Shown: one piece after another, positions 8,634 to 18,718 of the stretch | How the letters are laid out: each line of letters starts with the position of its first letter | Position numbering within the stretch: the stretch's first letter is position 1 | Source of the DNA: an uncultured bacterium | GTDB taxonomy: Bacteria; Acidobacteriota; Thermoanaerobaculia; Thermoanaerobaculales; Thermoanaerobaculaceae | Length of the DNA stretch: 64,000 nucleotides | Reading direction: 5' to 3' | NCBI GenBank assembly: GCA_937924755.1 | Contig: CALEVZ010000046.1 | Coordinates: forward strand, 1 to 64,000 | Translations under genes and position numbers: made by a program | Notes under the pieces: model-generated | Told to the model about the DNA's origin: nothing | Databases searched by the model: none | Seen by the model: only the letters and a program-made list of their open reading frames with translations

Positions 8634-9578
8634 ATGGACGAACCCCTCAACGGCAAAGGCTCCCCCCAGCGCCTGGCGCGACTGTCCGTACCGGCCCTCG
8701 ATGAGGTGCTTGGGGTGACGTTCCCGGTGCTGGCGGGGGGGTTCGTGCGGGTGGTCGATTACATGGGTTCGGACGCGGCCATCGTCCAGGCGGCCCGGGT
8801 GTCCTACGGGGCCGGCACCCGCCACGTCAGCGAAGACCGCCCCCTGATCCGGTATCTCATGCGCCACCGTCACACCACCCCCTTCGAGATGTGCGAGCTC
8901 AAACTGCACCTGCGGGTGCCCATGGACTGCTGGCGGCAGTGGATCCGGCACCGCACGGCCAGCGTCAACGAGTACTCCACCCGCTACTCCGTCGCCATTG
9001 ACGAGGTGCTGGCCACGCCCCCCGACGGGTGGCGGGCCCAGGCCCGGGGCAACCGGCAGGGGTCCGAGGGGTACCTCTCCGCCGAGGTGGGGGCGCGACT
9101 GTCGGCCCGCGAGGCAGAGCTGCAGCGCTCCTGCCGCGAGGTGTACCAGGAGCGCCTGGCGGCGGGGGTGGCCCGGGAGCAGGCCCGCAAGGATCTGCCC
9201 CTGGCCACCTTCACCGAGGCCTACTGGAAGATCGATCTGCACAACCTGCTGCACTTTTTGGCCCTGCGCATGGACGCCCACGCCCAGCACGAGATCCGCG
9301 CCTACGCGCGGGTGATCGGGGAGGAGATCGTGCGCCGCTGGTGCCCCATCACCTGGGAGGCGTTCTGCGACTATCGCCTGCAAGGGTTGGCGTTGTCCCG
9401 CCTCGAAAAGGAGGTCGTTGCCGCTGTCGGCCGGGGGGATGCGGTGGCGGCACGGGGGGTGGCGGAGGCGGCCGGCTGGCTGGTGCGGGATGAGAAAGGC
9501 TCCCTCCGGCGCCACCGGGAGCGGGCCGAGTGCGAGGCCAAGCTGGAGGCGCTAGGGCTGGCGATCCCCTGGGGGTAG
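8634..9578 (+). CDS. thyX: FAD-dependent thymidylate synthase
   Basis: ThyX makes dTMP from dUMP using methylene-tetrahydrofolate and reduced FAD. The family signature RHRTASVNEYSTRYS is present, together with the downstream conserved NLLHFLALRMDAHAQHEIR region. From the ATG at 8634 the protein has 314 residues. The open frame extends upstream to 8574, but that segment overlaps the intergenic promoter region and is not conserved-looking. There is no clear Shine-Dalgarno sequence; a TAGCAT box ends 13 nt before the ATG. No thyA is in the window. The 3' end overlaps the convergent CpcT/CpeT-like gene by 27 bp. Confidence 0.95.
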   Translation: MDEPLNGKGSPQRLARLSVPALDEVLGVTFPVLAGGFVRVVDYMGSDAAIVQAARVSYGAGTRHVSEDRPLIRYLMRHRHTTPFEMCELKLHLRVPMDCWRQWIRHRTASVNEYSTRYSVAIDEVLATPPDGWRAQARGNRQGSEGYLSAEVGARLSAREAELQRSCREVYQERLAAGVAREQARKDLPLATFTEAYWKIDLHNLLHFLALRMDAHAQHEIRAYARVIGEEIVRRWCPITWEAFCDYRLQGLALSRLEKEVVAAVGRGDAVAARGVAEAAGWLVRDEKGSLRRHRERAECEAKLEALGLAIPWG

Positions 9579-10325
9579 GGCGGGGGTGGGCGACGCCGCC
9601 GGATGGGGCGGCGACACAGCGGCCTCCCGCTTGCGGAAGACGTGCCCCACGGTGCCGGGCGGCGGTCCCCAGACGTGCCGGCCCTCGGCGTCGAACCCCT
9701 GATCCAGAGAGGTAATGGTGGTAGGGGTCATGAGTACCTGGGAGACGGTGTAGGCGGCCTCCCGCCAGGTGGTACGGCAGCTGCCGCCGATCCCGGCAAC
9801 GCCGGAGTAGAGCTCCGGACCGATGCGGGTCCACACCAGGTCGCACCCCGCCTCCAGGGTGAGCTGCTGCGGGGCGAGCTGCGCCAACAGCTCCGGCCGG
9901 GCGTGGGCGCCGGCCAGCCGCTGCGGCTCGGCGATGCGAAAAATGCGATTCACCAGCGCCCCGTCGCGGCGGGTGAGCAGGTACACCCGCTGCCGGTAGG
10001 GGGCGTGTTGGGCGTCGGCCGCCGCCTGCTCCACGTAGAAGGTGAGGGCTTCGGGGGCGGTGAGGCCGGCGATGGTGACGGGCACGATATGCATCACCGC
10101 CCTGAGGTGGGTATAGGCGGCCCCCGCTGCGAGGTCGGCCTCCACCTGGGCGAAGGTGTCGAAGGAGCCGGTCATCCACCGGGCCAAGGTGGCAAGTTCG
10201 TCATCACGGTCGCCAGCTCTCGCGGACGTGCCTGCAAATAGGAGTGCTGCAGCAGAAATTGCGAGTGCGACGAGGACTCGCTGCCCGCCGCGGGGGATGT
10301 GACGGAGGCCACATCCGGCGGCCAT
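9552..10325 (-). CDS. Secreted CpcT/CpeT-family (chromophore-lyase-like) protein
   Basis: With the start at 10325 the protein has 257 residues. It has an N-terminal signal peptide (hydrophobic LVALAISAAALLFAG ending at about ARA). The mature part matches the CpcT/CpeT family layout: LARWMTGSFDTFAQVEAD, a FYVEQ segment, PYRQRVYLL, GCDLVW, CRTTW, and a terminal VWGPPPGTVG. In cyanobacteria this family attaches phycobilins to phycobiliproteins; homologues in non-phototrophs have no known role. The exact start is uncertain because the frame stays open upstream. The tail is Pro-rich and overlaps thyX. Confidence 0.75.
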   Translation of the reverse strand: MAAGCGLRHIPRGGQRVLVALAISAAALLFAGTSARAGDRDDELATLARWMTGSFDTFAQVEADLAAGAAYTHLRAVMHIVPVTIAGLTAPEALTFYVEQAAADAQHAPYRQRVYLLTRRDGALVNRIFRIAEPQRLAGAHARPELLAQLAPQQLTLEAGCDLVWTRIGPELYSGVAGIGGSCRTTWREAAYTVSQVLMTPTTITSLDQGFDAEGRHVWGPPPGTVGHVFRKREAAVSPPHPAASPTPALPPGDRQP

Positions 10326-10429
10326 ATCCCACTTTTGAGGGATTGCATCCGCCGTTTCCCGGACCGAGACTTGAGGGCGCAAGGTGGAAGCGAACCGCTC
10401 CCTCCAGGTGGTGCGGCTTACGCGCCACC

Positions 10430-12118
10430 TCATTTTTTCGCCCCCGCGGCCTGGCGCAGGCCGCCCAGGATTTCGGCCTCGGCCTCGGCGTGGAGGGCGA
10501 GGACCCGCTGCCAGGCGGCGTCGGCGCGGGCCAGCAGGGCGGCGGCACGCCCCGCGTCCTCCAGTCCGGGAAGGTTGATGCACACGTTCTGGTAGGCCCC
10601 CGCCGCCCCGGCCCGGGCCATCTGCACCCCCACCCCGGCGTCGGAGAGCGAGGCGGGCAGCCCCAACCGGGCCACCTCGCGGCACAGCTCGATCACCTCG
10701 GGGCAACGTTCCAGCACCCCCAGGGGCACCTCGATGGCGCCCACCGTGGCGTCGACCACCGCCCGGGCGCGGGCCTGCTGCTCCTCGGCGGTCTTTTTTG
10801 GCAAGCGCATGGCCTCGAGCAGGCAGTCGAAGGCCGCGGTGTCGGCGTCCACCGCGCCCAGCAGCTCGTCCTTGAGGGCTTGGCCGCGCTCGCCGATGCG
10901 CTCCAGGGACTCGCCCTGCTCCTCGAACCCCTTTTTGCCGTGGGAGAGGTTGGACACCATGGCCGCCAGGGCCGCCCCCAGCGCCGCCGCCAGCGCCGCC
11001 ACCGAGCCGCCCCCCGGAGCGGGGGAGTCTGTGGACAGCTCATCGGCGAAGGCGGCTAGCGACATGGACGCCAGCTTTGCCGGCGGCCGCAGGCGGTACT
11101 CGATGACCCGCTCCGCCAAGTCGAAGGGTTTGACCTCACCGAGGCCCAGGGTGCGCACCGCGGTGTCCAGGATCACCCGCTCGGGCACCCCGGCCGAGCG
11201 ACCCATGCGCCGGAGGTAGTGGCGGCCGGCCTCAAGCAGCGCCGAGCGTGGCACCAGCCCCACCAGCTCCGAACCGGTCACCCGCAGCCCGCGCTCCCGC
11301 GCCCGCTCCTCGCAGGTGTCAAAGGCGATGTGCAGGGGAGTCTGGTCCAGGTCGGTGAGGTTCATGGAAACCTGGGCGCAGCCGAACTCGGGGATGAACC
11401 AGCCCACCGCCTTGACCGACTTGAGCAGCCCCGGCTCCCACACCGGCTCGCCGCGTTCATCGAGCACCACGTTGCCGTGCTCGTCCTTCTTCTTGCGTCC
11501 CTTCTCGCGAACGTCGAAGGCCACCCGGTTGGCCAATCGGCGATCCGTGGTGTTGAGATTGATGTTATAAGCAATGAGAAACTTGCGCGCTCCGACCACG
11601 GTCGCGCCGGTGTCGGGACGGAAGGCGGCGGGCCCGAAGTCCGGGCGCCAGGCGGGGTCCTCGAGCTTGGCGGCAAGCCCCTCGTACTCACCGGCGCGGA
11701 TGTCGGCCAGGTTGCGCCGCTCGGGGGAGGTGGCGGCGAATTCGTAGAGGTACACCGGCACCTTGAGCTCCTCGCCGAGGCGCTGCCCCAGCCGGCGGGC
11801 GAGGTCCACGCAGTCGTCCATGGTTACCCCGGCGATGGGCACGAAGGGCACGACGTCCACCGCTCCCATCCGCGGGTGGGCCCCGCGGTGGGTGCGCATG
11901 TCTATGAGCTGGTATGCTTTCTCGGCTAGCTGGAAGGCCCCCTCCAGGACCGCCTCGGGCTCCCCCACGAAGGTGATGACGGTGCGGTTGGTCTCCTCGC
12001 CGGGGTCGACGTTGAGCACGGTGACGCCGGCCACCTGGGTGGCGGCGGCGACCACCGCGTCGATGACCTCCCGGCGACGACCCTCGGAGATGTTGGGCAC
12101 GCATTCGACGATTCGCAT
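10430..12118 (-). CDS. ftcD: Bifunctional glutamate formimidoyltransferase / formimidoyl-THF cyclodeaminase
   Basis: FtcD transfers the formimino group from formiminoglutamate (histidine degradation) to tetrahydrofolate, then deaminates it to methenyl-THF. The N-terminal transferase domain is recognised by CVPNISEGR at the start and THRGAHPRMGA containing the catalytic histidine. A linker near residue 345 leads to the cyclodeaminase domain with STDSPAPGGGSVAALAAALGAAL. At 562 residues both modules are complete, as in the animal enzyme; many bacteria encode them separately. The start has SD GAGGGAGAGG. No other hut genes are nearby, so it stands alone as a folate one-carbon entry point. Confidence 0.95.
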   Translation of the reverse strand: MRIVECVPNISEGRRREVIDAVVAAATQVAGVTVLNVDPGEETNRTVITFVGEPEAVLEGAFQLAEKAYQLIDMRTHRGAHPRMGAVDVVPFVPIAGVTMDDCVDLARRLGQRLGEELKVPVYLYEFAATSPERRNLADIRAGEYEGLAAKLEDPAWRPDFGPAAFRPDTGATVVGARKFLIAYNINLNTTDRRLANRVAFDVREKGRKKKDEHGNVVLDERGEPVWEPGLLKSVKAVGWFIPEFGCAQVSMNLTDLDQTPLHIAFDTCEERARERGLRVTGSELVGLVPRSALLEAGRHYLRRMGRSAGVPERVILDTAVRTLGLGEVKPFDLAERVIEYRLRPPAKLASMSLAAFADELSTDSPAPGGGSVAALAAALGAALAAMVSNLSHGKKGFEEQGESLERIGERGQALKDELLGAVDADTAAFDCLLEAMRLPKKTAEEQQARARAVVDATVGAIEVPLGVLERCPEVIELCREVARLGLPASLSDAGVGVQMARAGAAGAYQNVCINLPGLEDAGRAAALLARADAAWQRVLALHAEAEAEILGGLRQAAGAKK

Positions 12119-12177
12119 CGCACCTCTCCCTCAAGGGGGGCATGCTAGCGGCGCCCCGGCTGGGGGACAAGCTTCGC

Positions 12178-12183
12178 TACACT
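12178..12183 (+). promoter_or_regulatory. -10 box (TACACT) of leaderless glycosyltransferase gene
   Basis: TACACT lies 7 nt before the GTG start at 12191, and no Shine-Dalgarno sequence is present, so transcription should begin at or next to the start codon. Confidence 0.5.
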
Positions 12184-12190
12184 GCCCATC

Positions 12191-13366
12191 GTGACCGGAC
12201 GAGGAAGAAGGGATGACCCCGGGGGGCGGCTCCGCGCCCTGGTGGTGGCGGCGCGGCCGCCTTGGCCCCCCTACACCGGCGACCGCCTGCGTACCGGCGT
12301 GTGGGTGAAGGCGCTGGCTCCCCACGCCGAGGTGACCCTCCTGGCGCCGGGTCCCCCTCTGGTGCAGGCCCCGCCCCACCGGCGGGTGGTCCTGGCCCCG
12401 GCCCCCTTCGCCCTCCCTGGCCGGGCGCTGCGAGCGGTGCGCCGGGGGTGGCCGCTGACCACCCTGCTGGCCGCGGGGCGGGCCTGGCGGGTTGCCTTTG
12501 GCCAGGCCAGGCGAGGGGTAACCTCCTTCGATGTGACGGTGGTGGTGCTGGCCCGCACCCACCCCTGGGTGGCTCCCCACCTGACCGCTCCCCGGCGGAT
12601 CCTGGACGCCATCGACTGCCTGGCCGCCAACCTCTTTGAGCGCGCCCGCGCCGCGTCCGGGCCGGCGCGCTGGTTCTGGCGCCGCGAAGCGGCGCGCACG
12701 GCGCGGCTGGAGGAGGAGGTGGTGCAATTCTATCACCGGGTGGTGGTGGTCGCCGAGGAGGAGCGGCGGCACTTTTCCGGCTCGGTGGAGGTTGCCGGCC
12801 ATGGGGTGGAGCTGTGGCCGGTGGGGAACGGTCACAGAGACATCGACTTCGCCTTCTGGGGGCGACTCGGCTACTTCGCCAACCGGGATGCGGCGCTGCT
12901 GCTGCTGCGCGAGCTCTGGCCGGCCATTCGGGCCCGCCTGCCGCGGGCCACCCTCGTCGTGGGGGGGGCCGATTGCCCACCGGCGCTGCGGCGTTTTGAC
13001 GGGCGGGACGGAGTCCGGGTGGTCTCACCCATGGAGGACCGCCCGGCGCTGCTGCGGCGGGTGCGGGTGGCGCTGTTTCCCGTTCGCTACGGTTCGGGTC
13101 AGCCCAACAAGGTGCTCGAGGCGGCCGAGGCCGCCTGCGCCATCGTCGCCACACCGGCCGGGGCGCGGGGCGTGGGACCCCTGGCCGGGGCAGTGGTGGT
13201 GGCCCCCCTGGATGAGCTGGTGGAGTCGGCGGTAGCGCTGGCCGGGGACGAGGGCCGCCGCGCCGCGCTGGGCCGGCAGGCTCGCCGGCTCGTGGCCGCC
13301 CACTTCGATCGTCGCGCTGCCCTCGCCCGTTTCGCCCACCTGGCGGGGGTGGGGCCGTCGCCGTAG
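12191..13366 (+). CDS. GT4-like glycosyltransferase
   Basis: The 391-residue protein has the two-domain GT-B look of family 4 glycosyltransferases: an N-terminal domain opening with ALVVAARPPWPPYTGDRLR, and a C-terminal nucleotide-sugar domain with a GSGQPNKVLEAAEAACAIVATPAGARG segment corresponding to the conserved donor-binding region. Such enzymes transfer sugars to lipids or polysaccharides at the inner membrane face. The best start is GTG at 12191, with a -10-like TACACT 7 nt upstream and no SD. Its neighbours do not reveal the acceptor. Confidence 0.8.
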   Translation: MTGRGRRDDPGGRLRALVVAARPPWPPYTGDRLRTGVWVKALAPHAEVTLLAPGPPLVQAPPHRRVVLAPAPFALPGRALRAVRRGWPLTTLLAAGRAWRVAFGQARRGVTSFDVTVVVLARTHPWVAPHLTAPRRILDAIDCLAANLFERARAASGPARWFWRREAARTARLEEEVVQFYHRVVVVAEEERRHFSGSVEVAGHGVELWPVGNGHRDIDFAFWGRLGYFANRDAALLLLRELWPAIRARLPRATLVVGGADCPPALRRFDGRDGVRVVSPMEDRPALLRRVRVALFPVRYGSGQPNKVLEAAEAACAIVATPAGARGVGPLAGAVVVAPLDELVESAVALAGDEGRRAALGRQARRLVAAHFDRRAALARFAHLAGVGPSP

Positions 13367-13430
13367 ACCAGGGGGCGGGGACGGTCCTCGAGGCCATTGC
13401 CGGCGAACTGCGCTCCCCCGCCGGGAAAGC

Positions 13431-16400
13431 TCACGTCAGCAGTTGGTTCAGCGCCGCCAGGGGGTCCTGCCCGAGGTGCAGGTGGAGGAGTTCCCGTCCG
13501 CCATGGGTGTAGGAGTGCACGAACTCGTGAGCCTGAGCGTTCATGAGGGCCCCGAGGGCGAGGGATCGCCCGGGAATCACCACCTCCTCGGCAACATCGC
13601 AGGTCAGGACCAGCGGCGCGACGCCGGCGGGACCGCGGGTGAGCAGTTGTCCCAAGGCCAGCGTGGCCCGGGGCGCGAAACCGAAGCTCACCGGCACGCC
13701 GGCCTGGTGCTCCACCCGGCTGGCGAGGGTAGCCAGCGCCTGCCACACCTCGAAGCGCTCGGGCAGGTAAGCGAGGATCGCCACGGAGGTCAGGGATTCC
13801 TGCGCCGCCAGGAAGCCACCAAGGGAGGACCACCGGGGCGGGACCGTGGTGGTGACACGCCGGCGAGGCTGGGGCGACGCTCGCCGTCGGCGGTGGGCGG
13901 GGGCGGTTCCGGCGAAGGGATTGACGCCCAGCAGCAGTGCCGTCAGGGCTGCCGCCATCTCCAGGGTGGCCAGCGCCCCGCCGAGATCGCGCCGCCGCAG
14001 CGGCCAGCGCACCACGCTGTGGCCGGCGGCGGCCAGGGCGGCGAGGCCGGCGTCCAGTGCGGCGGTATCCTCGTCGGCGAAGCGGGGGGAGAGGAACAGC
14101 GTGTGCGACCATGCTTTTGCCGGCGCGGGGAGCTGGGCCGGGGAGATCGGCACGATGCCACGCCCCTGTTTGCCGGTGGCGTGGGCGAAGAGCTGCTCCA
14201 CCCACACCCCCAAAGGTCGCAGGGCGGGGGAGGGACACCAGGCCAGTCGCCCCCACCCCGGCTCGGCCACGCTGGCCAGCAGCGTCGCCAACTCCGCGGC
14301 CGGAGGTGCCGCCGACAGCTGCATGACCCTTTCGGCGGTGGTGAGGATGCCATCGACGTCGAGGCCCAGCCAAACCGCCGGCAACATGGCTACCGGTCCG
14401 TGCACGGCGAAGTGCTGAGCGGTATCGCCGGGGTGAGGAAGGAAAGCGGCGAAGCCGCGCTCCATGGCAAGCCGTTCCAGCTTCGAGCCGTGGTCCCCGA
14501 TGGCGAGGACTCGAGAAGGAGCGCGCCGCCGCAGCACCCGCGCCAGAGTCTCCCAGAACAGATCGAGCAATGCCAGGGTCTCTTCCTCCCCAACCTTGCC
14601 GAAACTACAGACCAGAATGGCGCTATCGCGGGCGGAAAAGCCCTCCAGCAGCGCCCTGACGCGGCCAGGCTCGAGGGTATCCACCACTTCCAGCTCGCGC
14701 CCCGAGGGGTTGCCGCAGGTGTGGCGCAGCACCCAGGGGGCGAGAGCGGCGGGCCCCAGGCCGATGAGGTACAGGGTGCCCACGCCGTCGCCCGCCAGTC
14801 TCGCCGGCAGGGCCCGTAGCGTGGGGAGCTGCAGCCGGGTGCGGGACGGGAGGTCCAACCACCCGAGCGAGCCAGCGAGCTCCCGCGGCGCCGCCTGGGC
14901 CCATAGCGAGGCGTCGCGGCAGCCAATCCTCGCCAGGACGTGCAGGCCGGCCAGCCGGGCGTGCTTGCCGGCCACGGCGCCGGCAAGGTGGGGAGGAACC
15001 TCGGCCGTCAGGGGACTGGGCCGGTGCCGGCTGAGCGCCTGCAGGACGCGCTGCTCCAGGCCCTCGGGGGAGAACCCCAGGCGCCGGGCCACCTCTTCGC
15101 CCGGGGCGGAGGCCCCGAAACGCTCAATGGAAACGACGAGCCCGTCCCCCACCCAGCGTTCCCACCCCTGCCCTCGCCCCATCTCCACCGCCACCCGCAG
15201 GGTTCCGGGCGGCCCAAGGACCTCCCGCCGGTACTCTTCGGGCTGGGCGGCAAACAGCTCCCAGGAGGGCATCGCCACCACCCGGGTCGGAATGGCCGCG
15301 CCTTCCAGCCGCTGCCGGGTGGCGAGGGCAAGGGCCACCTCCGAGCCTGAAGCGACGAGGATAGCCGCCGGTTCGCCTCCCTCGGCTTCGGCGCGGATGA
15401 AGGCCCCGCGGGCCACGGCTCCCGCCGGCGGGGGCGGCAGGGCGGGCAGCTTCTGGCGCGTGAGGATCAGCGCCGTCGGACCGTCCCGGCGCGCCAGGGC
15501 CACCCGCCACGCCTCCCGGGTTTCGTGGGCGTCCGCCGGGCGCAGCACCACCAAGTTGGGTATGGCCCGCAGCGCCGCCAGGTGCTCCACCGGCTGGTGG
15601 GTGGGGCCGTCCTCGCCCACCGCCACCGAATCGTGGGTGAAGAGGTAGATCACCGGCCGCTGCATGAGGGCGGCCAGCCGCAGCGCCGGGCGCAAGTAGT
15701 CGGCGAAGATCAGGAACGTGGCGGCGTACGGGCGCAGACCGCCGTGCAGGCTGATGCCGTTGCAGATGGCCGCCATGGCGTGTTCGCGAATGCCGAAGTG
15801 CAGGTTGCGCCCCGCCCATGAGCCGGCCCGTACGCTCTCTTCCCCCGGCAGACGGGAGTTGTTGGAGGGGGCCAGGTCGGCGGAGCCGCCGATGAGTTCG
15901 GGCAGCGTAGGAGCGAGGGCCTTGAGGACGGCTCCGGAGGCCTGGCGGGTGGCCATTCCCCCGCCCTCGGCAAAGGTGGGCAGGGCCCGCTCCCAGTCGG
16001 ACGGCAGCTCGCCCGCCAGGCGGCGCTGCCACTCGGCGGCCAGGCCGGGGTAGGCTGCGCGGTACCCGCTGAAAAGCTGGCGCCAGTGCTGGTGGGCGCC
16101 GACGCCGGCGGCGGTGCAGGTCGCAGCCCACTGGTACACCTCGTTGGGAACCACGAAGGGCTCTTCGATAACCCACCCCAGGGCGCGGCGGGTGAGCCGC
16201 GCCTCCTCCTTCCCTAAGGGGGCGCCGTGAGCCTCGGCGCTGCCCTGCTTGTGGGGGCTGCCGAAGCCGATCTCGGTGCGCACCCGCACCAGGGCAGGTG
16301 CGTCCTCGCTGGCGGCGGCGGCGGTCAGGGCTGCGGCCACGGCGGCGAGGTCGTTGCCGTCCTCCACCTCGAAGGTTCTCCACCCCAGGGCGCGGAAGCG

Positions 16401-17021
16401 GGCCGGGACGTCCTCGGACCAGGCCAGGGAGGTCTCGCCCTCGATGGTGATGCGGTTGTCGTCCCATAGCACCACCAGCCGACCGAGCTTCAGATGGCCG
16501 GCCAACGCCGCCGCCTCGTGGGCCACCCCCTCCTGCAGGTCGCCGTCGGAGGCCAGCACCCAGGTGCGGTGGTCGACCAGGGGGAACCCCTCGCGGTTGA
16601 AACGCTGGGCCAGGTGCCGCTCGGCTAGGGCCATGCCGACGGCGTTGGCGAGGCCCTGACCCAGCGGGCCGGTGGTGGTTTCCACGCCGGGGGTGAGGCC
16701 GTACTCGGGGTGCCCCGGGGTGCGCGACCCCCACTGGCGAAAGCGCCGCAGCTCGATGAGGGGCAGGTTGTAGCCGAACAGGTGCAGCAGCGCGTATAGC
16801 AGCGCCGAGCCGTGGCCGGCGGAGAGCACGAAACGGTCGCGGTCCGGCCAGCCGGGCGCGGCGGGGTCGTGCTTCAAAAAGCGCGACCACAGCACCCACG
16901 CCATGGGGGCCGCCCCCAGGGGCAACCCGGGGTGGCCGGAGTTGGCGGCCTCCACCTGGTCGATGGCGAGCACTCGCAGGGCGGCGACGGCGGTGGCGTC
17001 CGCGGCTTCGAAAGGCCTCAT
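13431..17021 (-). CDS. Transketolase fused to a phosphoglucose-isomerase-like module
   Basis: The ATG at 17021 follows a perfect SD (GGGGAGGAGTG), giving 1196 residues. Residues 1 to about 660 are transketolase: [13 protein letters not shown], the thiamine-diphosphate motif [13 protein letters not shown] with NRITIEG, and [18 protein letters not shown]. The remaining 530 residues resemble the isomerase half of the bifunctional transaldolase/phosphoglucose isomerase family, including its LGWLDL entry, [26 protein letters not shown] and a C-terminal [23 protein letters not shown]. The isomerase core looks eroded: where SKSGTTxE is expected there is [10 protein letters not shown], and the first SIS loop reads GLGPAALAP. 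The transketolase should be active in the pentose phosphate pathway; the second half may be regulatory or structural. The frame is unbroken. Confidence 0.9.
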   Translation of the reverse strand: MRPFEAADATAVAALRVLAIDQVEAANSGHPGLPLGAAPMAWVLWSRFLKHDPAAPGWPDRDRFVLSAGHGSALLYALLHLFGYNLPLIELRRFRQWGSRTPGHPEYGLTPGVETTTGPLGQGLANAVGMALAERHLAQRFNREGFPLVDHRTWVLASDGDLQEGVAHEAAALAGHLKLGRLVVLWDDNRITIEGETSLAWSEDVPARFRALGWRTFEVEDGNDLAAVAAALTAAAASEDAPALVRVRTEIGFGSPHKQGSAEAHGAPLGKEEARLTRRALGWVIEEPFVVPNEVYQWAATCTAAGVGAHQHWRQLFSGYRAAYPGLAAEWQRRLAGELPSDWERALPTFAEGGGMATRQASGAVLKALAPTLPELIGGSADLAPSNNSRLPGEESVRAGSWAGRNLHFGIREHAMAAICNGISLHGGLRPYAATFLIFADYLRPALRLAALMQRPVIYLFTHDSVAVGEDGPTHQPVEHLAALRAIPNLVVLRPADAHETREAWRVALARRDGPTALILTRQKLPALPPPPAGAVARGAFIRAEAEGGEPAAILVASGSEVALALATRQRLEGAAIPTRVVAMPSWELFAAQPEEYRREVLGPPGTLRVAVEMGRGQGWERWVGDGLVVSIERFGASAPGEEVARRLGFSPEGLEQRVLQALSRHRPSPLTAEVPPHLAGAVAGKHARLAGLHVLARIGCRDASLWAQAAPRELAGSLGWLDLPSRTRLQLPTLRALPARLAGDGVGTLYLIGLGPAALAPWVLRHTCGNPSGRELEVVDTLEPGRVRALLEGFSARDSAILVCSFGKVGEEETLALLDLFWETLARVLRRRAPSRVLAIGDHGSKLERLAMERGFAAFLPHPGDTAQHFAVHGPVAMLPAVWLGLDVDGILTTAERVMQLSAAPPAAELATLLASVAEPGWGRLAWCPSPALRPLGVWVEQLFAHATGKQGRGIVPISPAQLPAPAKAWSHTLFLSPRFADEDTAALDAGLAALAAAGHSVVRWPLRRRDLGGALATLEMAAALTALLLGVNPFAGTAPAHRRRRASPQPRRRVTTTVPPRWSSLGGFLAAQESLTSVAILAYLPERFEVWQALATLASRVEHQAGVPVSFGFAPRATLALGQLLTRGPAGVAPLVLTCDVAEEVVIPGRSLALGALMNAQAHEFVHSYTHGGRELLHLHLGQDPLAALNQLLT

Positions 17022-17083
17022 CACTCCTCCCCGACGGGGTGGCATTCTCGCCCACGCCGCCAGCGGGGGCAAGGCGCCGGTGG

Positions 17084-17089
17084 TACAAT
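17084..17089 (+). promoter_or_regulatory. -10 box (TACAAT) before ompH-lpxD-fabZ-lpxA
   Basis: TACAAT lies 43 nt upstream of the ompH ATG, in the gap to the divergent transketolase gene. No convincing -35 box is seen. Confidence 0.4.
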
Positions 17090-17132
17090 GCCCTCCCCGC
17101 CGGTTACGCCAGGGCGGGGGAAGGAGTTGCCC

Positions 17133-17657
17133 ATGCGAGGTTTCGGTGTCGCAATTGTGGTGGCGCTGGCGGGCGCCGCTGCCGCCACGGCCCAGGACGC
17201 CGCTACACGGCGAGTGGCGGTGATCGACGTGCAGCAGGTGGTGGAGTCTTCCGCCGCCGGCCGCGAGGCGCTGGCGCGCCTGAAGAAACTCAACGACGAG
17301 AAGGTAGCCGAGGGCGCCAAGATGGTGACCGAGCTGGAGGCGCTGCAGAAGCAGCTGGCGGCCCAGCGCGCGACCCTGTCCGATGAGCGCATCAAATCGC
17401 TGCAAAAGCAAATCGAGGACAAGCAGGTGGCCCTGGAGCGCTTCCGCGACGACGCTCAGGAGTTCCTTGATGAGGCTCGGCGGAAAGAGCTACAGGCGCT
17501 GGAGGCGCGCATCCTGCCGATCATCAATGAGATCGGTCGGGAGATGAAGCTCCATCTGATCTTCAACAAGTTCCAGTCGGGGCTGGTGTACGCCGATGAC
17601 TCGGTGGATATCACCGACGAGGTGCTGAAGCGCTTTAACGTCCAGGTGGCCAGGTAA
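17133..17657 (+). CDS. OmpH/Skp-family periplasmic chaperone
   Basis: The 174-residue protein has a signal peptide (about residues 1-21, ending ATA-Q), a short beta segment [12 protein letters not shown] typical of OmpH, a long charged coiled coil (about 55-130) and a C-terminal return strand with LIFNK. Skp-type proteins hold unfolded outer-membrane proteins in the periplasm. The ATG has SD AAGGAG. It is followed within 26 bp by lpxD, the standard bacterial skp-lpxD-fabZ-lpxA order. Confidence 0.88.
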   Translation: MRGFGVAIVVALAGAAAATAQDAATRRVAVIDVQQVVESSAAGREALARLKKLNDEKVAEGAKMVTELEALQKQLAAQRATLSDERIKSLQKQIEDKQVALERFRDDAQEFLDEARRKELQALEARILPIINEIGREMKLHLIFNKFQSGLVYADDSVDITDEVLKRFNVQVAR

Positions 17658-17683
17658 GGGCTGGGCGGAGCGCAGCCGGTCCG

Positions 17684-18718
17684 ATGCCCTCTTTCACCGT
17701 GGCCGAACTGGCCCGCCGCGTGGGCGGCGAGGTGGTGGGCGATGGCGGCCTGGTCGTGCAGGGGATTCGTGCTCTCGAGGACGCCGGCCCCGAACACTTG
17801 TCCTTCTATCACAACCGGCGCTACCTGGAGGTGGCTCGGGCGTCGGCGGCCGGGGCGCTGCTGGTGGCCGACGCGGCGCCGTTTCCGGGTCGCACCCTGC
17901 TGGTGCGGCGCGAGCCGTACCTGGCGCTGGCCGAGCTGCTGGAGCTGTTCCACCCCCCGGTACGGCCGCCCGCCGGAATCCACCCCTCGGCGGTGGTGGC
18001 AACCTCCGCTCGCCTGGGCGAGGGGGTGAGCGTGGGGCCCCACGTGACCATCGGGGACAACGCCGTCATCGGCGAGCGCGCTGTGCTGGGGGCCGGCTGC
18101 GTGGTGGGTGACGGCGTCGAGGTGGGAGCCGACACGGTGTTGCACCCCAACGTGGTGATCGAGCCGGGGTGCCGGGTGGGGGCGCGCTGCATCCTCCACG
18201 CCGGCGTGGTCATCGGCGCGGACGGCTACGGTTTCGCCACCGCGGGGGGCGCGCACCGCAAGGTCCCCCAGGTGGGGATCGCCGTCATCGAAGACGACGT
18301 GGAGATGGGCGCCAACTGCACTGTGGATCGCGCCACCCTGGGGGAGACCCGGGTGGGGCGCGGCAGTAAACTCGACAATCTGGTCCACGTCGGGCACAAC
18401 GTACAGGTGGGGGAGCACTGCCTGCTGGTAGCGCAGGTGGGGATCTCCGGCTCCACGCACTTGGGCCACCACGTGGTGATGGCCGGCCAAAGCGGGGCGG
18501 TGGGGCACATCCGCATCGGCGATGGGACGGTGGTCACCGCCAAGACCGGGGTTACCGAGGACACCCCGGCGGGGGCCATGGTGTCGGGCTTCCCGTCCCG
18601 CCCCCACAAGCAGTGGCTGAAGGCCCAGGCCAATCTCTACGCTCTGGAGGAGCTGCGCCAAGCGGTGAAACGCCTGGAGGCATCACTGTCCGTCAAAAGG
18701 GGGGCGGAGCATGATTGA
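17684..18718 (+). CDS. lpxD: UDP-3-O-acylglucosamine N-acyltransferase
   Basis: LpxD adds the second acyl chain to UDP-3-O-acyl-glucosamine in lipid A synthesis. The 344-residue protein has the N-terminal uridine-binding domain (to about residue 105), then a left-handed beta-helix of hexapeptide repeats (about 105-300), including HAGVVIGADGYGFA and the catalytic-site region NLVHVGHNVQVGEH, and a C-terminal helix. Length and motifs are normal. It overlaps fabZ by 8 bp. Confidence 0.96.
   Translation: MPSFTVAELARRVGGEVVGDGGLVVQGIRALEDAGPEHLSFYHNRRYLEVARASAAGALLVADAAPFPGRTLLVRREPYLALAELLELFHPPVRPPAGIHPSAVVATSARLGEGVSVGPHVTIGDNAVIGERAVLGAGCVVGDGVEVGADTVLHPNVVIEPGCRVGARCILHAGVVIGADGYGFATAGGAHRKVPQVGIAVIEDDVEMGANCTVDRATLGETRVGRGSKLDNLVHVGHNVQVGEHCLLVAQVGISGSTHLGHHVVMAGQSGAVGHIRIGDGTVVTAKTGVTEDTPAGAMVSGFPSRPHKQWLKAQANLYALEELRQAVKRLEASLSVKRGAEHD

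Noticed and set aside
9552-10706. Longer form of the CpcT/CpeT-like protein starting at 10706
   Set aside because: That extension would overlap about 280 bp of ftcD and shows only compositional sequence; a start at 10325 directly before the signal peptide fits better.
15124-17088. A 654-codon frame within the transketolase gene
   Set aside because: Same-strand alternative frame, Arg/Pro-rich without conserved motifs; the transketolase frame explains the region.
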